DNA of 10,245 nt, from contig JAHZIE010000045.1 in NCBI GenBank assembly GCA_019419895.1, forward strand, positions 6,797 to 17,041. The letters run 5' to 3'. Origin of the DNA: Clostridiales bacterium. GTDB taxonomy: Bacteria > Bacillota > Clostridia > Oscillospirales > Acutalibacteraceae. Within the stretch, counting starts at the first letter, position 1; every line of letters begins with the position of its first letter. Positions 1 through 6,387 of the stretch are shown one piece after another. Made by a program: the position numbers and the translations under genes. The notes beneath the pieces were generated by a model. The model did not search any database and had not been told where the DNA came from. It was given only the letters and a program-made list of their open reading frames with translations.

Positions 1-1761
1 CTACCTGATCCAATGCCGTTTTTCAAGCAATTTGCAAATTTTCTCTCCCTTGGGAAGCATAAGGATATCTTCTTTCGCAAAGGTCCTGGTCAGAAGCAAA
101 AACAAAAGGTAAACAAACACGGCGGCCCCAATTGCAGCCACAGTCGAAACAGAAGGTGACAAAACCCGCGACGCAAATCCATACACTCCCCAGGCCGCGG
201 CGGCACAGGCGGCGGCCGACAGCATAGGTTTTCCCAAAACCGCCCCCACCGACAGCCGGATTCCCGTAGTACGGCAGAGAATGTAAATACCAAAAACCGT
301 AATCAGACCGTAACAGACCACAGAACCATAGCAGGCGCCTAAGAGATTGATTTCCGGCACAGCAACCAGGGTATAATTCATCACCAGCTTAAGGAGCATT
401 CCCACCGAAAGGAGCTTCACCGGCATATCCACCCGTCCCACGGCCTGTAACATACTGTTGACGGGAACCGAAATGGTCATAAGGATGACTGTAACCGCGA
501 GCACCCGCAGCACCGGTGCCGCTATCATAACTCCATTGGGCCGGGAGGAAAACAAAAGGCTCAATACCTGCTGCGGCAGCACCGCCAGTCCAAAACCGCA
601 GGGAAAGGCAACCAGCGCGCTCAACCGAATGACCGACTCCACGCTTTTTTTGATATTGCGGTGGTTTTCCTTCTTTCCCACCGCCCAAGCCGCCGCTACG
701 GACGGCAGAGCGCTTACCCCAAAGGATTGGGCCACAGTGGGCACCAGCATGGCCACATTCTGCGCCATGGTAAACGCTCCGTAGAGATAAGCTGTCAGAT
801 TTCCCGCCGAGATGGATTCGGGGACAGTATCCCCAAAGATCCCCCGGAGCTGTTCTGCCGGAATCGCCGCCAGCCGGCTTTGAAGGAAAGTAACGTCAAT
901 CAGCGCGCCGATATTAATGACCAAAGCCCCCATACAGACCGGCAGCGCGGTCACCAGCAGCTGGTGAACCAGCTTTTTAGAGGACTCCGGCGGCGAAGAC
1001 AGGAAATATTTTTCCTCGGCAATCCCGTCGCCTTTAATTTTTTTATATAAAATTAAATAGCAGAGCCCCAAAAACGATCCGATGGTTACGCCAGAAATCG
1101 CGCCGGCAGCGGCATAGGGAAGGGTAATGTTCAATGCCTCCTCCTCGCTGTAGGCCATGACACCGAACACCGTTCCTTGGAAAGCGTATTCCTCAATACC
1201 CCTCTGCATAATCAGATAGGCGAATAGCAGGCCGGCAAAAAGCTTGAAAACAGCTTCCACTACCTGCGATACGGCGGTGGGAACCATATTTCCCATACCC
1301 TCATAATATCCTCTGAATACCGCCATCATACAGCAGAAAAAAACAGTGGGTGCCATCAGCATCACACAGTAGACCGCATTGCCGCTGTGAATGGCCTGAG
1401 CATAGGGTTTCGCGCCAAAGAACATCACCACAAATCCCAGTAAGCCGCTCAAAATAAAAATGGGGACGGAAATTCGGTAAATCCTTCTGACATCCCGGTA
1501 TTTTCCCAAGGCCATATGGTGGGCCACCATTTTGGAAATAGCAACCGGAAATCCCGCTGTGGCAATGGTGTAGATTGGCATGTAAATCTGATAGGCCGTA
1601 TTGAAATATCCCATGCCGAGCTCTCCCAGCAGGTTTGTCAGGGGGATTTTAAAAATGGCCCCTATCACCTTGACTGCGACAACGCTCATGGAGAGGATGA
1701 GCGCCCCTTGCAGGAAATTGTGTGAGTTCTGCCTCTTAGTTTTTTCTTGCAACGAAAACAC
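1..1761 (-). CDS. SpoVB-like MOP-superfamily polysaccharide/lipid flippase
   Basis: This is a polytopic membrane protein of the MATE/MOP flippase superfamily, in the branch that includes SpoVB, YtgP and MurJ. Such proteins move lipid-linked saccharides across the cytoplasmic membrane; SpoVB is needed for spore cortex formation. Hydrophobic segments recur along all 586 residues. A typical family stretch, FRGYYEGMGN followed by PTAVSQVVEAVFKL, lies near residues 149-173. Charged inserts near 190-210 and 248-265 look like loops. The length is slightly above the usual 510-550. The stop codon is inside the window (bases 1-3), so the gene is complete. The start is uncertain. The frame opens with GTG at 1761, but the AGGA at 1763-1766 is only one base from it and ten bases from an in-frame TTG at 1752, which may be the real start (583 residues). 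An in-frame TAG just upstream rules out earlier starts. The family is secure; the exact substrate (cortex, peptidoglycan or exopolysaccharide precursor) cannot be told. Confidence 0.88.
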   Translation of the reverse strand: MFSLQEKTKRQNSHNFLQGALILSMSVVAVKVIGAIFKIPLTNLLGELGMGYFNTAYQIYMPIYTIATAGFPVAISKMVAHHMALGKYRDVRRIYRISVPIFILSGLLGFVVMFFGAKPYAQAIHSGNAVYCVMLMAPTVFFCCMMAVFRGYYEGMGNMVPTAVSQVVEAVFKLFAGLLFAYLIMQRGIEEYAFQGTVFGVMAYSEEEALNITLPYAAAGAISGVTIGSFLGLCYLILYKKIKGDGIAEEKYFLSSPPESSKKLVHQLLVTALPVCMGALVINIGALIDVTFLQSRLAAIPAEQLRGIFGDTVPESISAGNLTAYLYGAFTMAQNVAMLVPTVAQSFGVSALPSVAAAWAVGKKENHRNIKKSVESVIRLSALVAFPCGFGLAVLPQQVLSLLFSSRPNGVMIAAPVLRVLAVTVILMTISVPVNSMLQAVGRVDMPVKLLSVGMLLKLVMNYTLVAVPEINLLGACYGSVVCYGLITVFGIYILCRTTGIRLSVGAVLGKPMLSAAACAAAAWGVYGFASRVLSPSVSTVAAIGAAVFVYLLFLLLTRTFAKEDILMLPKGEKICKLLEKRHWIR

Positions 1762-1776
1762 ATCCTATTCAGACAA

Positions 1777-1811
1777 ATTTTATCTTTGGAAACAAGTCCA
1801 ACTGATAAAAT
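1777..1811 (-). repeat. Hairpin-forming inverted repeat in the flippase leader
   Basis: Outer arms 1777-1784 (ATTTTATC) and 1804-1811 (GATAAAAT) are perfect 8-base complements. Inside them TTGG (1786-1789) and CCAA (1798-1801) form a second 4-pair stem, separated by a small 1x2 internal loop, with an 8-base terminal loop. It fills much of the 98-base spacer between the phosphorylase stop and the flippase start. On the minus strand it is followed only by TTTG, so it is not a textbook terminator. It may be a leader hairpin, an operator dyad or a weak attenuator. I saw no clear -35/-10 pair in this spacer. Confidence 0.5.
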
Positions 1812-1859
1812 ATATTACGCGCCGTCTCCGCATATGTCCGAACTTTGTCCCAAATCGGC

Positions 1860-2693
1860 CTAATCTTCCATTTTATCCAGGACTGCCCCTAAAAACCGCT
1901 CAAAGCGCGCCGCGTTTTCATTTGCGGTCTTTACCACTTCATTATCGGACAGTCCCTGCTCCGTCATTCCAGCCGCCAGGTTGGAAATGAAAGAGATTCC
2001 CAAAATTTCCATTCCCGCCTGCCGCGCCGCCATTGCTTCCACAACCGTGGACATTCCTACAGCGTCTCCTCCCAGCATACGAATGGCACGGATTTCTGCC
2101 GGGGTTTCAAATTGGGGACCCGGCATGTAGAAATAGACTCCCTCCCGCAGCGCGATCCCGCATTTCTCCGCCGCTTCTTTCGCCCTTTGGCGGAGTCCGC
2201 CGCTGTATACGCGGGACATATCAAAAAAGCGGGGTCCCAGGTAATCGAGTTCCTCTCCTCTAAGGGGGGCGCAGGCCATAAAATTAATTTGGTCGGAAAT
2301 GAGCATAAAATCCCCCACCGAAAACGACCGGTTGACACCGCCCGCCGCATTGGTCAGGATGAGTTTCTTCACTCCGAGAAATTTAGAAGCCCTGACCGGG
2401 AAAGCCACCTCCTCGAAGGAATAGCCTTCATAATAATGCACCCTTCCGCTCATGCACAGGATCCTTTTCCCATGCCAGGTTCCGCTGATCAGCTTGCCGG
2501 CATGGGAGGCCACTGTTGAAACGGGAAAATGGGGAATCTCACTGTAAGGAATTTCACTGATATCTTCCAGCCTTTCCGCCCACTTCCCCAATCCAGAACC
2601 TAAAACCACCGCTGTATCGGCTGTTCCTATCCTCTCCTTAACCGTCTCGGCGGCTTCCCGGTAATCCTCCAACGTATATTTCACTGTCTCCAT
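1860..2693 (-). CDS. punA: Purine nucleoside phosphorylase, trimeric type I (inosine/guanosine)
   Basis: This cytoplasmic enzyme splits purine nucleosides with phosphate into free base and ribose-1-phosphate, for purine salvage. At 277 residues it has the normal length of the trimeric human/Bacillus PunA class. Visible motifs in order are the phosphate loop GSGLG (32-36), SHAGKL with H64, RVHYYEGY with R84 and H86, TNAAGG (114-119), GPQFETPAEIR with E196, GMSTVVEA with M214/S215, and N238 in ISNLAAG. In this family the Asn at the last position goes with 6-oxopurine specificity (inosine, guanosine), so adenosine is probably a poor substrate. ATG at 2693 is preceded by AGAAGG at about ten bases. 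A better AGGAGG lies too far upstream (about 25 bases) to serve it. The gene is separated by 98-122 bases from both neighbours, so it may be a single transcription unit or read through from the zinc-ribbon gene. The absence of apt beside rel makes this the only purine salvage gene in view. Confidence 0.95.
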   Translation of the reverse strand: METVKYTLEDYREAAETVKERIGTADTAVVLGSGLGKWAERLEDISEIPYSEIPHFPVSTVASHAGKLISGTWHGKRILCMSGRVHYYEGYSFEEVAFPVRASKFLGVKKLILTNAAGGVNRSFSVGDFMLISDQINFMACAPLRGEELDYLGPRFFDMSRVYSGGLRQRAKEAAEKCGIALREGVYFYMPGPQFETPAEIRAIRMLGGDAVGMSTVVEAMAARQAGMEILGISFISNLAAGMTEQGLSDNEVVKTANENAARFERFLGAVLDKMED

Positions 2694-2746
2694 TGCACTC
2701 AGCCCTTCTAAACCTGTCCTCCTACTGCGATTGCAATACCGCGAAA

Positions 2747-2798
2747 CAAAATGGAGATACCCTCCTGAAAGGTGGAATCTAGTGATATCTCCATTTTG
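2747..2798 (-). terminator. Strong 52-base hairpin, candidate intrinsic terminator or leader element
   Basis: Arms 2747-2759 and 2786-2798 are perfect 13-base complements (CAAAATGGAGATA and TATCTCCATTTTG). On the minus strand the loop contains a second hairpin, CCACC-TTTCA-GGAGG, with four GC pairs around one A-A mismatch. The 3' arm runs into ATTTTGTTTC, a moderate U-rich tail. It begins 17 bases after the zinc-ribbon stop and ends 53 bases before the phosphorylase start. It therefore fits a terminator for the first gene. It could instead be an RNA element of the second gene, because AGGAGG is held inside the inner stem. The symmetrical arms would also work, less well, on the other strand. 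Confidence 0.55.
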
Positions 2799-2815
2799 AT
2801 CAGTTTACAAGCGGA

Positions 2816-3178
2816 TTATTCATCCAGCTTTTTTCCACATTTTGAACAAAAGGCGGCGCCCTTATTCACCCTTTCCCCGCACTGGGGACACTTGCAGACC
2901 TTCTTGAGCTCATCCAGCTTATCATTGACAGCAGTCAGCTGCTCATAAAGGGCATCAATTTCCGCCGACAGCTTTGCAATATCCTCTGACGCGTCAGTTC
3001 CGGCCTTTTTGGAATTATAAACAAGACGGCCAATCTCTTCCATCTGATGGGTAATCTCGCGGCTGATTTCGGCAGCGCTTACCTTTAATTTGGAAACATC
3101 AACCATATCGCCGGCCTTTTTTCCAACAGCCTCCATTGCGACCTTTGCATTCAAAATAACATCTTCAAAAACTCCCAT
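2816..3178 (-). CDS. Small helical protein with C-terminal zinc ribbon, function unknown
   Basis: This predicted soluble protein has 120 residues. Residues 1-94 look almost wholly helical, with a likely coiled coil in 62-93 (many Glu, Lys, Leu, Asp). Residues 95-116 form a zinc ribbon: CKCPQC (C97, C100) and CSKCG (C111, C114), separated by ten residues. C95 is an extra cysteine. There is no signal peptide or membrane segment. Proteins with this layout are common in Clostridia and are annotated only by the zinc ribbon; I do not recognise a specific function. The reading frame stays open to 3223, but ATG at 3178 is chosen because AAGGAG (3187-3192) stands eight bases before it, and because codons further upstream lie inside the predicted promoter. 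The gene has its own promoter and a hairpin after its stop, so it looks like a one-gene unit between the rel-hemZ string and the phosphorylase. It could act as an adaptor or nucleic-acid-binding protein, but this is guesswork. Confidence 0.82.
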   Translation of the reverse strand: MGVFEDVILNAKVAMEAVGKKAGDMVDVSKLKVSAAEISREITHQMEEIGRLVYNSKKAGTDASEDIAKLSAEIDALYEQLTAVNDKLDELKKVCKCPQCGERVNKGAAFCSKCGKKLDE

Positions 3179-3218
3179 ATTCAACACTCCTTTTCCATTG
3201 GCCTTCTTTGATATCTTC

Positions 3219-3231
3219 ATCATAATATGAT
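3219..3231. promoter_or_regulatory. Operator-like dyad overlapping the -10 box
   Basis: ATCATA-A-TATGAT is a perfect 6+6 dyad with a one-base centre. It covers the whole -10 box of the zinc-ribbon promoter, a usual place for a repressor site. It is short and AT-rich, so chance is possible. No regulator gene is next to it. Confidence 0.3.
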
Positions 3232-3250
3232 TTTGGGCCGAATTTGTGAA
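3222..3250 (-). promoter_or_regulatory. Sigma-A-type promoter for the zinc-ribbon gene
   Basis: Read on the minus strand, TTCACA (3245-3250) is followed by a 17-base spacer and TATTAT (3222-3227). These match the TTGACA/TATAAT consensus at five of six positions each, with ideal spacing. A start of transcription near 3215 would give a leader of about 37 bases before ATG 3178, including the AAGGAG site. The surrounding 3179-3329 spacer is AT-rich and contains no other gene that I can see. This is the best promoter match in the window. Confidence 0.65.
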
Positions 3251-3329
3251 TTTTCCGTAAATATTCCATAAGAAATTTATTTAGGAAATGAAAATTTTCT
3301 CCATTTGTCACGTCGTACCTCTGTCCGGT

Positions 3330-4271
3330 CTAAAACTTTAAAAACTCTCGCAGCATAGAATTGGACGGCAAAATGCTGGGAGAAATACTGCAAAAACGGG
3401 AAAGAGCCTCACGAATGCGCCTGATCATCACTATTTGGGGATGATCCTCCGGAATCAGTTCCAGCATTGGCAGCGCATAGTCCCTGAACAGGCATGGCTC
3501 GTAAAGATGGATGGAATTGATGGTAATATCCGCCTGTCGCTTAAATGGCTGGATATTGAGCTGTTCCCCACGGCAGACATTCTGCCACATATCCAGGGTG
3601 TTCTCCGGGCTGCTGGCGCGGAAATAATAGTCCCTGACCATTCTGCGTACAAACCGCAGTTCCTGTGCCGAAATAATTTCCCCCTGTTCGTCGCAGATGC
3701 CCTGCTTGACACTGATATACAGCTTCAGCAGCCGCTCTTTAGGCAGATTTTGGGAAACATAAGGATTCAACGCATGAATCCCCTCAATGATAACAATGTC
3801 CCGCTCCCCCAATACAAGAGGACGAGTAAACGGCTCGGGCGCGCCGGTTTCAAAATTAAACACCGGCATATCGCAGCGGCTTTTTCCCATCAAATCCGAC
3901 AGGCACTCCAGCATCTGTGGAAGATTAAGCGCCTCAAGCGACTCAAAGTCATGGCGCCCATCCTCCATAACCGGTGCTTTTCCCTCTCCAAGGAAAAAAT
4001 CATCCAATGAAACTGTATGGGCCGCTTTTCCAAAACGTTCCAGATTTTGTGTCAAAATATGGGAGGTTGTGGTTTTTCCTGAGCTGGAGGGACCGGCCAG
4101 CATGATCATCTTATAATTCCCGTCAAATATCTGCCGGGCAATCTCCTCCAGGGTCTGGTGATACGCCTCTTCTACCTCCCGCACCATCTTTTCCGGCTCG
4201 GAGGACGCCATTTCATTGATAAGGCTCAGCCGGGCGGAATATTTCACATAGTGATTACTGATACTGCTCAT
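3330..4271 (-). CDS. Uridine-kinase-like P-loop kinase, stand-alone kinase module
   Basis: This predicted cytoplasmic NTP-dependent kinase of the uridine kinase/phosphoribulokinase group has 313 residues. Walker A is GPSSSGKTTTS (60-70). SLDDFF (88-93) corresponds to the substrate-loop SLDNYF of relatives. DFES follows at 108-111, the IIEGIHALNP strand at 161-170, then an arginine-rich RFVRRMVRDYYFR lid-like segment. The C-terminus NSMLREFLKF matches the end of the family closely. Well-known relatives of about 550 residues carry an N-terminal TGS plus threonyl-tRNA-synthetase-like part before this kinase. Here only about 50 residues of helical leader precede the P-loop. The start ATG 4271 overlaps the hemZ end by 17 bases and has only a weak Shine-Dalgarno, suggesting translational coupling. 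Upstream sequence in this frame belongs to intact hemZ, so a recent truncation is not evident. The substrate (uridine/cytidine or another nucleoside) is inferred from the family and is not proven. Confidence 0.85.
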   Translation of the reverse strand: MSSISNHYVKYSARLSLINEMASSEPEKMVREVEEAYHQTLEEIARQIFDGNYKMIMLAGPSSSGKTTTSHILTQNLERFGKAAHTVSLDDFFLGEGKAPVMEDGRHDFESLEALNLPQMLECLSDLMGKSRCDMPVFNFETGAPEPFTRPLVLGERDIVIIEGIHALNPYVSQNLPKERLLKLYISVKQGICDEQGEIISAQELRFVRRMVRDYYFRASSPENTLDMWQNVCRGEQLNIQPFKRQADITINSIHLYEPCLFRDYALPMLELIPEDHPQIVMIRRIREALSRFCSISPSILPSNSMLREFLKF

Positions 4272-5721
4272 AAAACCGTAATACCTGTTCCTTCCTTTTC
4301 ATCATTTCTTCAAACCGACTGTTATATTCATATGGAAATTTGAAATTAAATATACGTTCGATATATTCTCCGCCCGGCTGTCTGAGCTTGGTGACCGCCC
4401 CGGCGCCGCAGGCGAGGATGGAATGGGTTTCCTCCATGATATAGACGTTATACAGGCTCTCAAATCCCGGCTTGGCCCATCCGATATTTTCCAAATTGCT
4501 CAGCATACGGCTCTGGCGGTAAAGGTAATAAGGAAAGTACCCGGCCGCGGGCAGCTCTTCCATGGTGAACTGCACCATTTTTTCTGCCTCCTGCGCCACC
4601 AGCACAGTGGGATCCTCCTCCTGGTTGAAACGGGAAGAACGCTTCAAAGCAAGGGTATGCACGGTAATACTCTCCGGTTCTAGCCCAGTCAGAATGCGAA
4701 TGGTTCGGCAGAAGCTTTCCGCCGATTCCCCCGGAAGCCCAGCGATAGTATCCATATTGATATTGTCAAAACCGCATTTTCTCGCCAAGTGGAAGGCATC
4801 AATTGTCTGCTGGGAGGTATGTCTCCTTCCAATGCGTTCCAGCACTTCGTCGTTCATGGTCTGGGGGTTGATACTGATCCGCCCGACGCCCCCCTCTTTC
4901 ATCACAAGGAGTTTCTCCTCCGTTATCGTATCCGGGCGCCCTGCCTCTATGGTAAATTCCCTGAGATCAGAAAGGTCAAAGGAGGCGCGGATCTGCCGGA
5001 TCAGCCTGTCCAGCTGCTCCGCCGACAGAGTGGTGGGGGTTCCGCCGCCGAAATAAATGGTTTCCAGCCGCAGTCCGAGATGTTTCACGATTCCGCCTGT
5101 AAATTCCAGCTCCCGGCAGAGCTTATCCACATACTCCGGCACAAGCTTTGCCGCCCGTTCCACCGATTGAGAGACAAAGGAGCAATAGGAACACCGTGTG
5201 GGGCAAAAGGGAATGGAAATATATAAGCTAAACGATTCGGGTTTGGAAAGCCGCAGGATTTTTGTCTGTGCTTCCTCCGTTTTTCGGGAGATTTCCGCCT
5301 TTTCATGAGAAACCAGCAGTTTTTTTTCAAAATAATCCTGCGCCCCATCCCCATATTCATCCTTCAGCCTGCGAAAAAGCTTAATGGGGCGCACACCAGT
5401 CAAAAGCCCCCATTTGGGCCTTATTTGACAAATGTCACACAAGATCCAAAAGAGCATCTCCGCCATTTTTCTCTCACATTCCTCCATGGCACCCTCTACA
5501 TCCGGAACCAAGGCATGCCGTGTCCGTTCCTTTCCATTGACGCGCACAAAGACCTCAAGAAAATAAGAACCCGCCTGGGGGCGCAAAACTGTTTCTACCA
5601 GGTTCTCTTCCCCTGTTTCTTCCCTTGACTCCACAGTTTCCATCTTTTCATAATGGAAGAATACGCTGCACAGCTTTTCTATTTCATAGCCAAAAGTATG
5701 GCCTTTATAAATCAATTTCAT
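4255..5721 (-). CDS. hemZ: HemZ-type radical SAM protein (coproporphyrinogen dehydrogenase family)
   Basis: This is an oxygen-independent coproporphyrinogen oxidase-like radical SAM protein of 488 residues, typical for HemZ. Residues 1-160 form the HemZ-specific N-terminal part, including GLLTGVRPIKL (105-115). The radical SAM core starts with CPTRCSYC (C173, C177, C180), which binds the 4Fe-4S cluster. The SAM-binding FGGGTPT follows (224-230), then FTIEAGRPDTI and RISINPQTMND, a string characteristic of HemZ. The base after the third cluster cysteine encodes Phe in SYCSF, so the fourth cysteine seen in true HemN (CxxxCxxCxC) is missing, as in HemW and HemZ. The reaction in vivo is therefore uncertain: coproporphyrinogen decarboxylation or a heme-handling role. 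ATG 5721 lies inside the end of the upstream hydrolase gene (17-base overlap), with AGGA ten bases upstream. The family is secure; the enzymatic role is less so. Confidence 0.93.
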   Translation of the reverse strand: MKLIYKGHTFGYEIEKLCSVFFHYEKMETVESREETGEENLVETVLRPQAGSYFLEVFVRVNGKERTRHALVPDVEGAMEECERKMAEMLFWILCDICQIRPKWGLLTGVRPIKLFRRLKDEYGDGAQDYFEKKLLVSHEKAEISRKTEEAQTKILRLSKPESFSLYISIPFCPTRCSYCSFVSQSVERAAKLVPEYVDKLCRELEFTGGIVKHLGLRLETIYFGGGTPTTLSAEQLDRLIRQIRASFDLSDLREFTIEAGRPDTITEEKLLVMKEGGVGRISINPQTMNDEVLERIGRRHTSQQTIDAFHLARKCGFDNINMDTIAGLPGESAESFCRTIRILTGLEPESITVHTLALKRSSRFNQEEDPTVLVAQEAEKMVQFTMEELPAAGYFPYYLYRQSRMLSNLENIGWAKPGFESLYNVYIMEETHSILACGAGAVTKLRQPGGEYIERIFNFKFPYEYNSRFEEMMKRKEQVLRFYEQYQ

Positions 5722-6355
5722 TCCAATCGTTTCCTAAATACATATTTTGCCTTTTTTCTCCCGAAAGGGTGGTTTCGGACCCATGTCCCGGCCAAATCTT
5801 ATACTCCCCCTCTAAGCTTTTCAAACGTTTTAGGGAATTTATCATCTGCGAGGGACTAGAGCCGGGGAAATCTGTCCGGCCGATGCTTCCGGCAAAGAGG
5901 GTGTCCCCTGAAAACATATCTCCGTCCATCAGATAGCAAACGCCGCCCGGACTATGCCCCGGTGTATGGAGCACCTGCAGGGAGGCCTTTCCCAGGGGAA
6001 TATTCTGACCATCCACAAGAAGGAGCTCCGCCTTCCCTGCGGTCAACGGTGCTCCAAACATGGACGAGAGGTTTTTCTCCGGCTGTTCCAGCATGACGGC
6101 ATCCAGCTCGTGGACGGCAACCCGCGCTCCTGTCAGCTCCTTCATTCTCCCGACAGCGCCGATATGGTCAAAATGACCGTGGGTCAGAAAAATATAGGGA
6201 AAGGAAATTCCAATTTTCAGAAGTCCCTCCACCGTATCCTCCAGTTCTTTATTTTCCTCCCCCGGATCTATCAATGCGCCGATCTTTTCTTCAATGTCAA
6301 AAAGCACATAGGTATTGACCTGAAGAGGACCAGTGACGATCTTTTTTATGTTCAT
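5705..6355 (-). CDS. Metallo-beta-lactamase-fold hydrolase, glyoxalase II-like
   Basis: This predicted cytoplasmic metal-dependent hydrolase of 216 residues is the short YcbL-like class of glyoxalase II relatives. The metal ligands are all present: THGHFDHIG (H59, H61, D63, H64), HTPGHSPGG (H134), SGDTLF (D151) and PGHG (H191). GRTDFPG (159-165) is also typical of this class. The likely chemistry is hydrolysis of a thioester such as an acyl-glutathione or another thiol ester; many Clostridia lack glutathione, so the natural substrate is open. ATG 6355 has AAAGGAAG about nine bases upstream. The gene is 23 bases after dtd and overlaps hemZ by 17 bases. This rel-(dtd)-hydrolase-hemZ order is common in Clostridia, so the hydrolase is probably a constant housekeeping member of the string. 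Ribonuclease activity is unlikely, because no beta-CASP domain is present. Confidence 0.92.
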   Translation of the reverse strand: MNIKKIVTGPLQVNTYVLFDIEEKIGALIDPGEENKELEDTVEGLLKIGISFPYIFLTHGHFDHIGAVGRMKELTGARVAVHELDAVMLEQPEKNLSSMFGAPLTAGKAELLLVDGQNIPLGKASLQVLHTPGHSPGGVCYLMDGDMFSGDTLFAGSIGRTDFPGSSPSQMINSLKRLKSLEGEYKIWPGHGSETTLSGEKRQNMYLGNDWNEIDL

Positions 6356-6373
6356 TGTTCTTCTTCCTTTCCC

Positions 6374-6387
6374 AAGCCCTACGGCTT
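6374..6387 (-). repeat. Short hairpin over the dtd stop codon
   Basis: AAGCC (6374-6378) and GGCTT (6383-6387) are perfect 5-base arms with a 4-base loop that includes the dtd TAG stop. It stands just before the ribosome binding site of the next gene. No T tract follows, so it is not a terminator. It may be chance. Confidence 0.25.

Noticed and set aside
2727..2742. A palindromic ATTGCAAT flanked by GCG and CGC upstream of the phosphorylase.
   Set aside because: The core dyad is only 8 bases, the flanks are unevenly spaced, and no regulator or promoter fits it.
3179..3223. A 15-residue N-terminal extension of the zinc-ribbon protein from ATG 3223.
   Set aside because: ATG 3223 lies inside the predicted -10 box, whereas ATG 3178 has AAGGAG at eight bases.
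3251..3329. A terminator after the kinase gene.
   Set aside because: Only AT-rich, poorly matched repeats are seen (for example around AAATTTCTTATGGAATATTT); no GC-rich stem with a T tract on the minus strand.
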